The notes beneath the pieces were generated by a model. The model did no database searches and had not been told where the DNA came from. It saw nothing but the letters and a program-made list of their open reading frames with translations. Shown here piece by piece: positions 10,201 to 18,363 of a stretch of DNA of 64,000 bases; within the stretch, counting starts at the first letter, position 1; every line of letters begins with the position of its first letter. This DNA is from Tangfeifania diversioriginum (GTDB lineage: Bacteria; Bacteroidota; Bacteroidia; Bacteroidales; Prolixibacteraceae), in the NCBI GenBank assembly GCA_945873105.1, contig CAMCBW010000021.1, positions 27,845 to 91,844 of the forward strand, written 5' to 3'. The position numbers were made by a program, and so were the translations under genes.

Positions 10201-10240
10201 ATGATCGGGTGTTTCAGATTGAAATGCCCGATCATTTTTG
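10201..10240 (+). terminator. Rho-independent terminator of the SusC/SusD operon
   Basis: ATGATCGGG (10201-10209) pairs with CCCGATCAT (10227-10235). The stem continues inward through two G-U wobbles to TTTC/GAAA around a 5-base loop, and a run of five T follows at 10235-10239. It lies immediately after the last lipoprotein gene and separates the operon from the next gene. Confidence 0.85.
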
Positions 10241-10303
10241 GTGTTTTTGAGGATATAAAACTTGCACTGTTTTTATTTGTTAACCTTTTAGATTTTCCGG
10301 TTT

Positions 10304-10963
10304 ATGAAAATAGTATGCTACATCTTGTCCATCGCACTAGCTCCCCTTTCTCTCTTTGCCGGAGATTTGTTGCAAAAAGAGCAATATGCCAATGGCAAGG
10401 TATTTCTGCTGAACAAATCGGTTTCCGATGTTTACATCAAAGTTGAATCCATTGCGAAGATGCAGAAGGGAGTTCAATACGTCGATGCAAAAGGGCTGGA
10501 GTACCATACAGACCCATTCAAGGCGAATGGATTCTGGCTGATTTATCCGGAGGATACCATGGTATTTGAGAGCAGGAACGATATTGACAAAGCTTTGTTT
10601 CAGCCCAAAAAGGCAAGTACCTGTTTTGTGCTGAGGATCCAAAAAGGAAATCTTCCCCTCTATTATTATTTGGATGAACGGTTGGAGATGGAAGGAATCG
10701 ACCAGGTGCTGCGTGAAAAACCCTATTATCTCCTGCGGTTCAAGGAGGAGTGGTACCCCATTTCCAAAGAGCATTTTACCAATGATTTCAGAAAGGTCCT
10801 TGCCGTCTTTAAAAAGGCAGGCTTTGAAAATGAAATCAAGGAGGTCGTTGCCAATTTCGTCGAAGCAAAATATCTATTTGAGGAGACACCCAAGATCGTT
10901 GAACTTTGCGAAAATCTTATTTTCCGTAAGGGTGCAGTGGCATCTCCCATAGAAATGCCCTGA
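10304..10963 (+). CDS. Exported protein of unknown function (219 aa)
   Basis: I do not recognise the family. The start at 10304 gives a good signal peptide (MKIVCYILSIALAPLSLFAG). The mature part looks globular and mixed alpha/beta, with no cysteine-haem motif, membrane segment or repeat. The second half has helical heptad-like stretches (DFRKVLAVFKKAGFENEIKE). It is bracketed by the terminator at 10201-10240 and the haem/PD40 lipoprotein starting 77 bases later, with which it may be co-transcribed. Its sequence character (many Lys/Glu/Phe) matches a periplasmic Bacteroidota protein. Confidence 0.6.
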   Translation: MKIVCYILSIALAPLSLFAGDLLQKEQYANGKVFLLNKSVSDVYIKVESIAKMQKGVQYVDAKGLEYHTDPFKANGFWLIYPEDTMVFESRNDIDKALFQPKKASTCFVLRIQKGNLPLYYYLDERLEMEGIDQVLREKPYYLLRFKEEWYPISKEHFTNDFRKVLAVFKKAGFENEIKEVVANFVEAKYLFEETPKIVELCENLIFRKGAVASPIEMP

Positions 10964-11040
10964 TGACGGCACAGGAAAAGTAATTTTTACCGTTTGGGTT
11001 GACATCGATTCTAATTTCCTTATTCAATAGACGATCTGCG

Positions 11041-13314
11041 ATGAGAACAAAATATGATCTGGTAGCCATTGTACCTGCTGTGTTGTTCATCTTTTGTGTC
11101 TTTACTGGATGTAAATTGTCTAACAATAATGCGGATTTCGACATAATTTATCCGTTGGATCGTACCCTCTTCCCAAGGGATATGGCTCCCCCTGCCTTTG
11201 CATGGAAAGACAGTAGTAAAAGTTCCGATACCTGGTTGATCTCTCTGCAGAAAGGTGATTCGGTTCTTCTGAAAAAGATAGAAGTGGCGCAAAAATATTG
11301 GAAACCCTCCCGGGAAATATGGAATTCCATCCTCAAATGGGGGCCAGGTATAGAATATACCTTCAAGGTACAGCCAAAATCCATTGGTTTTCCCCCAAAA
11401 GCCAGCATTACCTTTTTAATTTCAGTAGATTCGGTAAATGCGGCAATTTTCTTTAGAAGTGTTCCGCTCCCTTTTAAATTTGCCAGGGAGAACATGAAGC
11501 AAATCAAGTGGTACCTTGGTGATGTCAGCAGTGATACCAAGCCACATCCAGTTTTGGAAAACATGCCGGTTTGCGCAAATTGTCACTCCTTCTCTGCCGA
11601 TGGGAAATCCATTGCCATGGATGTCGATGCGGTGGACGACAAAGGGGCTTATGTAACCAGTTCATTTCTTGAGCAGACCAAATTTGCAACCGATAGCATC
11701 ATGTCGTGGAGCAAATTTCAGATGGGAAAATTTACCTACGGACTCTTGTCGCAAATATCCCCGGATGGGAATTGTGTGGTCAGTACGTTGCACGATTGTG
11801 AAATATTTGTAGACCGTAAAAACCTCGAATATTCGCAGCTTTTTTTCCCCTTCAAGGGGATTCTGGAATATTACGACCGAAGGAACAAAAGAAATTTTGA
11901 GTTACAAGGGGCAAATGATACCATGTATGTACACAGCAATCCCTGCTGGACACCGGATGGAAAGAGTATACTCTTTACCAGGGCCAAAGCCAAGCACTTC
12001 AACGAAAGTGGTATCCACAATGGTTCAGTGGCAAAAAAGCAGGATGAAGCTCGATACAGAAGATTTGAAAAATGCTACCTCGACCGAGACTCCCTGATCA
12101 AATTCGATATTTATACCATCCCCTTCAACCAGGGCAAAGGTGGGGTAGCCAAACCCCTGGAAGGAGCCTCCGGCAATGGTTACAGCAACTACTTCCCAAG
12201 AGTTTCACCGGATGGGAAATGGGTGGTCTTCTGTCAGGCCGAGAGTTTCATGCTGTTGCAAAAAGACAGCAAACTTGCCATTGTGAGCCTCAAGGGTGGA
12301 AAAGCCAGGGTGCTGAATTGTAACAGCCAAAATATGAACTCCTGGCATTCCTGGTCGCCCAATGGCAAATGGCTGATATATTCCTCCAAGGCATTGGGCC
12401 CCTATACCCAGCTGTTTCTAACGCATATCAATGAAGATGGTACGGATACTCCCCCAGTCTATTTAGAGAATTTCTCCTTTGAAAAATACGCCAACAATAT
12501 TCCTGAGTTTGTGAACGTGAATTACAACAAGCATCTAAAAATCGAACCGGAATTTTTAACAGGCAATGATTTTCTGGTACGAAAGGGTGAGATTTGTCAA
12601 AGCGAAGGGGATGAACGGCATGCTTTTGAGGCTTTCGATGAGGCTGTCAGAAAATTTCCCAAAAGTGCAGAAGCCTATTACAAAAGAGGAAAGATTCTAT
12701 TTCAGCGGAATCAACTCAGTGAAGCACTTGGGGACCTGAGCAAGGCACTCGAATATGGCAGGAATCCAAGCTATTACCTAACCCGCGGAATCGTAAAGCT
12801 GAAAATGGGAGACCAGGCATCTGCATTGGCCGATCTCACAACAGCTTTTAACAGCGATTCGACCGATTACAATGCCAATACCTATCTGGGCGTGGCCTAT
12901 ACAAACATGGAGAAACCGGATTTGGCCATCCCATATTTGGAAAGGGCCGTAAGATTATTTGCCGGAGATTATTATTCCTTCTATTACCTGGGTCTGGCTT
13001 ATGCAGACAAAGGCCTCACGAACAAGGCTATTGAGGCATTTACCAATGGAATTAAAATCTGCAATTCACCCCCGTTTTTCCCGAAGCTGCATGAAATGAG
13101 GGGAAATTGTTATGCTAAAAATCGAAATTATGAGGCCGCCATCAACGATTTCAATGCCGGTATTGGTTATTCTGCCAATGACCCAGCCCTTTACCTGGCA
13201 AAGGGAGAGGCCTTGCTGGAGTGTGGCCGTAAACAGGATGCCATCCAGAGTCTGAGCCAGGCCAAAGCATTGGGATCGCCAAAAGCCTCCTTCCTGCTGA
13301 GTACGCTCAACTGA
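11041..13314 (+). CDS. c-type haem lipoprotein with PD40/TolB-like propeller and TPR domain
   Basis: I choose ATG 11041 because it gives a lipoprotein signal (FCVFTGCKL, Cys24); the upstream TTG at 10999 does not. The 757-residue product has an Ig-like start, then one CXXCH haem-attachment site (CANCHSF, C178-H182). Next comes a propeller with PD40-like repeats (ISPDGNCVVSTLH, WTPDGKSILFTRA, VSPDGKWVVFCQA, WSPNGKWLIYSSK) and about five tetratricopeptide repeats from residue 520 to the end (AFDEAVRKFPKSAEAYYKRG, DLSKALEYGRNPSYYLTRG). It is probably anchored in the periplasm or outer membrane. The haem-plus-PD40 design recurs in the two large proteins at 21067 and 24319, suggesting a shared redox or sensing role. 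No substrate can be assigned. Confidence 0.7.
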   Translation: MRTKYDLVAIVPAVLFIFCVFTGCKLSNNNADFDIIYPLDRTLFPRDMAPPAFAWKDSSKSSDTWLISLQKGDSVLLKKIEVAQKYWKPSREIWNSILKWGPGIEYTFKVQPKSIGFPPKASITFLISVDSVNAAIFFRSVPLPFKFARENMKQIKWYLGDVSSDTKPHPVLENMPVCANCHSFSADGKSIAMDVDAVDDKGAYVTSSFLEQTKFATDSIMSWSKFQMGKFTYGLLSQISPDGNCVVSTLHDCEIFVDRKNLEYSQLFFPFKGILEYYDRRNKRNFELQGANDTMYVHSNPCWTPDGKSILFTRAKAKHFNESGIHNGSVAKKQDEARYRRFEKCYLDRDSLIKFDIYTIPFNQGKGGVAKPLEGASGNGYSNYFPRVSPDGKWVVFCQAESFMLLQKDSKLAIVSLKGGKARVLNCNSQNMNSWHSWSPNGKWLIYSSKALGPYTQLFLTHINEDGTDTPPVYLENFSFEKYANNIPEFVNVNYNKHLKIEPEFLTGNDFLVRKGEICQSEGDERHAFEAFDEAVRKFPKSAEAYYKRGKILFQRNQLSEALGDLSKALEYGRNPSYYLTRGIVKLKMGDQASALADLTTAFNSDSTDYNANTYLGVAYTNMEKPDLAIPYLERAVRLFAGDYYSFYYLGLAYADKGLTNKAIEAFTNGIKICNSPPFFPKLHEMRGNCYAKNRNYEAAINDFNAGIGYSANDPALYLAKGEALLECGRKQDAIQSLSQAKALGSPKASFLLSTLN

Positions 13315-13316
13315 TA

Positions 13317-13343
13317 GGGAGCTGTTCCCGGGCTCTGTTTTTG
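13317..13343 (+). terminator. Weak terminator-like hairpin after the PD40/TPR gene
   Basis: A short stem (GGAGC at 13318-13322 with GCTCT at 13332-13336, one wobble) is followed by GTTTTT. The stem is only five pairs with a nine-base loop, so termination would be partial at best. Confidence 0.3.
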
Positions 13344-13499
13344 GTGGGGCGGGAAAGTTATTTTATGTGATTATAATTTAAACAGTCTTCGCTCATTTTT
13401 CTTCCTAAAAAATTGGAAATAATGAATCTGTTCGGTAAGTTTACACAAAAAGTTTAAATAAGGAACAAAAATCCAATAGAGAAACATTTAAATCTAAGC

Positions 13500-13517
13500 T
13501 GTTCTAAATGTGGAACA
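13500..13517. promoter_or_regulatory. Candidate operator upstream of the IclR-type regulator
   Basis: TGTTC (13500-13504) and GAACA (13513-13517) form an inverted pair with an 8-base spacer, 50 bases before the IclR start. GGAACAAAA also occurs at 13462-13470. Autoregulation by IclR proteins is common, but this site is a visual match only. Confidence 0.3.
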
Positions 13518-13566
13518 AAAGAAGGTGAATTGAGCAAAAGTTAAAGTTTTCAGCAAAGTACCAAAC

Positions 13567-14346
13567 ATGGAACCATCTTCATCAAACAAATACAATATTC
13601 CGATTCTGACGAAAGGAATGGAGTTGATAGAACTGATTGCCCAGCATCCTGAAGGCTTGGCAATACAGGAGATCGTAAACCAACTGGGCCATTCCAAAAC
13701 ATCTGTCTACCGAATCATCTGCTCCCTGGAGGAGATGGGCTACTTGAGGAAAAACCAGCAAAAGGGTACATTCTCCCTTACCAGGAAGATTTTTAAAATT
13801 GGACTCTCTACCATCGGCACGACAACGATCATTGAACATGCCTATGAGCCGATGCGACGCCTGCGCGATCTGCTGCGGGAAACAGTGGTATTGGGAACCA
13901 TGATGGGAACCAAAATCGTGATTCTGGAGCAGGTGATAGGTTCGCATCATTTTTCCTTCATACTAAAGCCTGGCATGGGGGTCTGTCTGCATGCCTCGGC
14001 TCCGGGGAAGGCATTCCTGGCCAACATCGAAGATTGGGAGCGGGATGAAATCCTCTCCAAGATTGAACTGACAAGGTTCACTGACAAGACTATCACCGAC
14101 CAACCAAATTTTTTGCTTGAGCTTGAAAAAGTGAAGGCCTGCGGTTATGGGGTAGATATGGGGGAAGAGCTCTCCGGGGTAAGGTGTGTTGGTGCGCCGA
14201 TATTTAATCTGGCCGGCAAGATCGCCGCCTCCATCTGGATATCGGGTCCGGCGGAAAGGCTTTCCGATCAGTCAATCGATGAAATAGGCAAGCAGGTTGT
14301 GACTTGCGCCAATGAGATATCCGAGAAAATGGGGTACATGAAGTAA
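13567..14346 (+). CDS. IclR-family transcriptional regulator
   Basis: The 259-residue protein has an N-terminal winged helix-turn-helix (about residues 15-75: GLAIQEIVNQLGHSKTSVYR, then LRKNQQKGTFSLTRK) and a C-terminal GAF-like effector domain. The latter has the usual HASAPGKAFLA, VKACGYGVDMGEE and GAPIFNLAGKIAASIWISG motifs. The family senses small organic acids or sugar metabolites. The gene lies 15 bases before the cytochrome gene of the following run, so it is the likely local regulator of the 14.4-28.7 kb gene set. No metal or cofactor site is evident. Confidence 0.9.
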   Translation: MEPSSSNKYNIPILTKGMELIELIAQHPEGLAIQEIVNQLGHSKTSVYRIICSLEEMGYLRKNQQKGTFSLTRKIFKIGLSTIGTTTIIEHAYEPMRRLRDLLRETVVLGTMMGTKIVILEQVIGSHHFSFILKPGMGVCLHASAPGKAFLANIEDWERDEILSKIELTRFTDKTITDQPNFLLELEKVKACGYGVDMGEELSGVRCVGAPIFNLAGKIAASIWISGPAERLSDQSIDEIGKQVVTCANEISEKMGYMK

Positions 14347-14361
14347 ACTACAAACCACATC

Positions 14362-16128
14362 ATGCAAACTGTTGAAAAATATTTGAGGTTATTTTTTCTG
14401 TTTTTAATTTTTTCCTACTCCTATTCCTCCAATGGGCAGACACCATTGTTTACGACCGATGTGCTGTCGGTTGAAGGAGATCGATTGGTGTTTTCCAACA
14501 AAGGCACCAACGCTGTAACAATGACAGATAGGGGAGGAAAGTCGGTGGGGGAGTGGTTGTTTGACGATCCGCCAACCGGATTCTGCAACCGCGGGAAGAT
14601 GCTTTACGTGACAAGTTCCTACAGCCGTGGTTGGATCACGGCCATTGACCTTGGTACAGGCAAATCTGCTTTCAAGACCGAAACCGGGATGGGGGCCTGT
14701 ACACCAATCCTCAACAAGGATGGCACCCGCCTCTATGTTTTTAACCAGTTTATAGCGACAGTCAGTGAAGTAGATGCCAAATCAGGAAAACTCCTGCGAC
14801 AGGCCAAGGTTCTGCGTGAACCGGTTGCCGGGGTCCTGACGCCCGACGGCAAATATTTGTTCGTAATCAATTCATTGCCGGCTCAACGTTCAGATGCAGA
14901 ATATGTTACCTCTGAAGTGTCGGTTATTGAACTTTCCGGTTTTACTGTCATTCGAAACATTCGACTGGAAAACGGTAGCAATGCGCTGCGTGGCATATGC
15001 ATCTCCACGGACGGACGTTATGTCTTTGTTTCCCATAACCTGGGTCGTTTTCAGGTGCCTACCTCACAGCTTAACCAGGGATGGATGAATACCAATGCAC
15101 TGAGCATCCTGGATGTCCCCTCCTTCAGCTTTGTCGGTTCTTTGCTGTTGGATGAACCCGATCGGGGTGCAGCCGGCATTTGGGGTGTAGTTTGTGACGA
15201 CAGCCGGCTCTATGTTACCCATTCCGGAACCCATGATCTGAGCCTGATTGATTTGAAAATTCTGCGGGAGAGGCTTGACAACTATCCTGATAAGAAGAAC
15301 TTGTCGTACGATTTACGCTTCCTCTACGATATCCGAAAACGAATTCCACTGGTAGGCAATGGTCCGCGCAATCTCGCCATCGCTGAAGGGAAATTGTACA
15401 TCCCGGCCTATTTCTCAGATACACTTAATATTGTGGATGTTGCTACCGAAAATGTTACCACCATCGCATTGAATCCAAACCGGAAAGAGAACATTGAACA
15501 GCTTGGCGAGAAGGTTTTCAACGATGCAACCTATTGTTACCAAAACTGGCAGTCGTGCAACGGATGCCATCCGGGAGATGCCCGCACCGATGCCATGAAC
15601 TGGGACCTGATGAACGACGGAATTGGCAATCCCAAGAATTGCAAGAGCCTGCTCTATTCCCATGTGACACCACCCAGCATGATTTCAGGTATTCGTGCGA
15701 CTGCCGAATTGGCCACTCATGCAGGTTTTAAATTCATCCAGTTCAGTGACATTGCACCGGATCTGCTGGAGAGCGTCAATGCCTATTTAAAATCATTGCG
15801 TCCACTGCCCAGTCCATTTCTTGTCAATGGCAAGCAATCGGCAAAGGGAGTAAGGGGAAACACCCATTTTGTAAATTTTGGATGTGACAATTGTCACAGC
15901 GGACCCTATTTCACCGATCTGCGGAAGCACCATATTGGGGAGAAGGTTGAAACGGAAGCGGGTTGGGATACCCCGACGCTGATCGAGGTCTGGCGTACAG
16001 CACCTTATCTTTTCGATGGACGTGCCACTACCCTAAAGGAGGTATTTTCAGTTTACAAACATGGGATTGGCACAAAAATTTCAGATAAGGAATTGGATGA
16101 GTTGGTGGAGTATATAAATTCATTGTAA
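14362..16128 (+). CDS. YVTN-type beta-propeller protein with C-terminal di-haem cytochrome c domain
   Basis: The 588-residue exported protein (signal sequence FLIFSYSYSSNGQ) starts with a seven-bladed YVTN/YncE-like propeller (about 30-375; blade motifs LTPDGKYLFVINS, ISTDGRYVFVSHN, SRLYVTHSGTHDLSLID). It ends with a peroxidase/MauG-like cytochrome part holding two CXXCH sites, CNGCH (C399-H403) and CDNCH (C508-H512). Homologous architectures occur in periplasmic electron-transfer or oxidase proteins. Whether it reduces peroxide, oxidises a substrate or only passes electrons is not visible. It is the first structural gene after the IclR regulator and is followed 24 bases later by the chorismatase-like gene. 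Confidence 0.8.
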   Translation: MQTVEKYLRLFFLFLIFSYSYSSNGQTPLFTTDVLSVEGDRLVFSNKGTNAVTMTDRGGKSVGEWLFDDPPTGFCNRGKMLYVTSSYSRGWITAIDLGTGKSAFKTETGMGACTPILNKDGTRLYVFNQFIATVSEVDAKSGKLLRQAKVLREPVAGVLTPDGKYLFVINSLPAQRSDAEYVTSEVSVIELSGFTVIRNIRLENGSNALRGICISTDGRYVFVSHNLGRFQVPTSQLNQGWMNTNALSILDVPSFSFVGSLLLDEPDRGAAGIWGVVCDDSRLYVTHSGTHDLSLIDLKILRERLDNYPDKKNLSYDLRFLYDIRKRIPLVGNGPRNLAIAEGKLYIPAYFSDTLNIVDVATENVTTIALNPNRKENIEQLGEKVFNDATYCYQNWQSCNGCHPGDARTDAMNWDLMNDGIGNPKNCKSLLYSHVTPPSMISGIRATAELATHAGFKFIQFSDIAPDLLESVNAYLKSLRPLPSPFLVNGKQSAKGVRGNTHFVNFGCDNCHSGPYFTDLRKHHIGEKVETEAGWDTPTLIEVWRTAPYLFDGRATTLKEVFSVYKHGIGTKISDKELDELVEYINSL

Positions 16129-16152
16129 AAAGAGGGGAGATCCAACAGGGAT

Positions 16153-17280
16153 ATGATACTTAGAAACTATACCGTTTATCATACGGAGGAGAAACCATTT
16201 GAGCAAATGTGTCAATCTTTGCTTACCCAGATGGATGCGTTGCCAAAGGTGATTAAGATTGTCTTTTTTGGTCCGGCTCAGAACAACCGGGAGTACCTGC
16301 TTCAACTGCAACTGATCCGGAAATGTGCCAGGGCACACTTCCGGGAGCAAGTTCCCCTCATCAGTTATGTCTCACAGAAACCGCTGAAGGGAATGTTGAA
16401 TGCGGAGGTTACCACGCTTTCGCAGGAGTCGGTTGCAAATATTTCCTATGGGAATGGCTACATCGTTCTAGAAAACAGTGGATGCAGGGAACTGATTACA
16501 GAAGGAATTCTTCCTCCGGATATTAATGCTTCTCACAAGGAGCAGTCGAACCAAGTGTTTGCCCAACTGGAAGAGATCCTTCTCGGTGAGAATCTGCCGG
16601 TCAGCAGCATCATCCGCCAATGGAACTACATTGAGAATATCTCCTCTTTTGAAAATGATTACCAAAATTATCAGGCCTTTAACGATGCACGCAGCCATTT
16701 TTATGCCAAGGCGGATTGGAGCCTGGGGTATCCTGCCGCGACGGGCATAGGCACGCAGGCGGGAGGCGTCATGGTGGAGTTGATTGCCATTGCAGGAACA
16801 GGACTCATAAACAGGGCGCTGGATAATCCATTGCAAATAGCAGCTCACAAATATTCTCAGGGTGTATTGCTTGGAGCACTGGATCCTTGCACGCAGCAGC
16901 GTACAACGCCGAAATTTGAAAGAGCAAGGATCATTGGCCTGCCTGAGCTGCAAACTGCCTACATCTCTGGTACTGCGGCCATTCGTGGGGAGTCCAGTCT
17001 CATTTCGAAAGATGTCATTGAGCAGACGCAAATTACCATGCAGAACATCGATCATCTCATCTCAGCCGGGAATTATCCGGTTCAGGGAGCGCTCCGCGAA
17101 TTCAAGCTCTTGCGCATCTATGTCAAAAATCCCAAACAGATGGAGGAGGTGCGTGACTACATGAAGGTGAACTATCCGGATATCAGTAAACTCTATATCT
17201 GCGCAGACATTTGCCGTGAAGAGTTACTGATTGAAATTGAGGGTATTGCTGAAATTTTCCTCCCCGCAATACCAAACTAA
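16153..17280 (+). CDS. Chorismatase-like (FkbO/Hyg5, RidA-fold) protein
   Basis: The 375-residue cytosolic protein (no signal peptide) resembles the chorismatase family, built from two YjgF/RidA-like domains. Features seen are the junction motif RQWNYIENI (about residue 156), FNDARSHFYAKADWSLGYPA with ATGIG (about 177-202), and an RGESSLISKDVIEQTQITMQ segment typical of the C-terminal RidA domain. Characterised members hydrolyse chorismate to cyclohexadiene diols or hydroxybenzoates. Here there is no aromatic or antibiotic pathway nearby; the neighbours are a cytochrome and sugar-phosphorylating enzymes. The substrate may therefore be a different enol/enamine or dehydrated sugar intermediate. 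The family call is moderately sure, the activity is not. Confidence 0.55.
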   Translation: MILRNYTVYHTEEKPFEQMCQSLLTQMDALPKVIKIVFFGPAQNNREYLLQLQLIRKCARAHFREQVPLISYVSQKPLKGMLNAEVTTLSQESVANISYGNGYIVLENSGCRELITEGILPPDINASHKEQSNQVFAQLEEILLGENLPVSSIIRQWNYIENISSFENDYQNYQAFNDARSHFYAKADWSLGYPAATGIGTQAGGVMVELIAIAGTGLINRALDNPLQIAAHKYSQGVLLGALDPCTQQRTTPKFERARIIGLPELQTAYISGTAAIRGESSLISKDVIEQTQITMQNIDHLISAGNYPVQGALREFKLLRIYVKNPKQMEEVRDYMKVNYPDISKLYICADICREELLIEIEGIAEIFLPAIPN

Positions 17281-17311
17281 CCCAAAAATTATCAATTTAA
17301 ATTACATAGTT

Positions 17312-18001
17312 ATGAATCTACGCTCATTGATTTTTACGGCAACAGCCATCGCGCTGCTCGCAGGATGCGCTCCAAAAGCAGAAATTAAAAACGACCAAAA
17401 AACCGTTATGAAACCTTTTACCAAAAAGTACACCAACGCAGATTACTACAAGGATGGCAAAATTCAGCCTGAAATTGTCAAAAAAGCCTACCTCGAAATG
17501 CTTGAAAGTTATGGCGTTCCTTACAGTCCGACGCTAGCGGCCGGAATCTGGATGACAGATTTCAGCCTGGGAGATTTTGAGCATGTTGGAATGGCCGGTA
17601 TTTTTTGGGTAAACGACTCTGTACATGGCTATTTTGGTCATGAAATCTACCTCTTACCAGGACAGATGATTCCCGAGCATTTTCATGTAGCCTCTAATTT
17701 TCCTGCAAAGTATGAGTCATGGAGGGTGACCCATGGATTTTGCTACAATTTTGGAATCGGAGAACCAAGCCCCAATCCACCGGTATTGCCAGCCAGCCAG
17801 AAGGAGTACATCACCTCCCTGAACTTCGTTTCTCAGTCGGTCGACGAAGTGGTCTCCCTGAAGAAAGTGGAGTCACCTCACTTCCTGTTTGCAGGCGACA
17901 ATGGGGCAATTGTTTCGGAATATGCGACCTACCATGATGGAGCAGGACTGCGTTTCACCAATCCAAAGATCATATTCAACAACATTTTGGCACAGAATTG
18001 A
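17312..18001 (+). CDS. Cupin-type sugar isomerase-like lipoprotein (D-lyxose isomerase family resemblance)
   Basis: I choose ATG 17312 because it opens a lipoprotein signal (IALLAGCAPK, Cys19). The 229-residue mature protein resembles D-lyxose ketol-isomerases. It has the line GHEIYLLPGQMIPEHFH with metal-binding candidates H123 and H125 (plus E122), followed by KYESWRVTHGFCYNFG. The C-terminal SPHFLFAGDNGAIVSEYATY and DGAGLRFTNPKIIF supply the rest of a cupin barrel. Known lyxose isomerases are cytosolic, so an export signal is unusual and suggests isomerisation or epimerisation of a sugar outside the cytosol. It lies between the chorismatase-like and VOC-like genes with 31- and 33-base gaps, implying one operon. 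Confidence 0.6.
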   Translation: MNLRSLIFTATAIALLAGCAPKAEIKNDQKTVMKPFTKKYTNADYYKDGKIQPEIVKKAYLEMLESYGVPYSPTLAAGIWMTDFSLGDFEHVGMAGIFWVNDSVHGYFGHEIYLLPGQMIPEHFHVASNFPAKYESWRVTHGFCYNFGIGEPSPNPPVLPASQKEYITSLNFVSQSVDEVVSLKKVESPHFLFAGDNGAIVSEYATYHDGAGLRFTNPKIIFNNILAQN

Positions 18002-18034
18002 GGACCTATTTTAATTCAAACTACATTTTAAATT

Positions 18035-18355
18035 ATGAGAAAATTCAACCACGTGGGTATTCCCACTTCCATTCCCAAAGAGGGAGAATTCTATGTAGAA
18101 GGGATGAAGCTTCATTTGACAGACTTCAACAACAGTCCCAACAAAATTGAGTTTTTGCGTTTTGAAGCGGATTCTCAGATGCCTGAGATCTTAAAGACCC
18201 ACGGCCACATTGCCTACGAAGTACCCAACCTGGCCAGCGCCATGGAGGGTAAGAAAATTGTACTTGAACCTTTTCAAGGCGGAGAGGGTTTGACCTGCGC
18301 TTTCATCGAAGAGGAGGGAATTGCCATTGAATTAATGTGTTTCGATCAAAAATAA
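18035..18355 (+). CDS. Small VOC/glyoxalase-like protein (106 aa)
   Basis: The product is about one vicinal-oxygen-chelate module long. It opens FNHVGIPT, and in the second half has HGHIAYEVPNLASAMEGKKI and ends in EGIAIELMCF, the usual betaalphabetabetabeta pattern. Candidate metal ligands are H6, H57/H59 and the C-terminal Glu. VOC enzymes isomerise, dioxygenate or epimerise alpha-keto compounds. Sitting 8 bases before dhaK, it may supply or tautomerise the kinase substrate. Function is inference. Confidence 0.55.
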   Translation: MRKFNHVGIPTSIPKEGEFYVEGMKLHLTDFNNSPNKIEFLRFEADSQMPEILKTHGHIAYEVPNLASAMEGKKIVLEPFQGGEGLTCAFIEEEGIAIELMCFDQK

Positions 18356-18363
18356 ACTGAATT

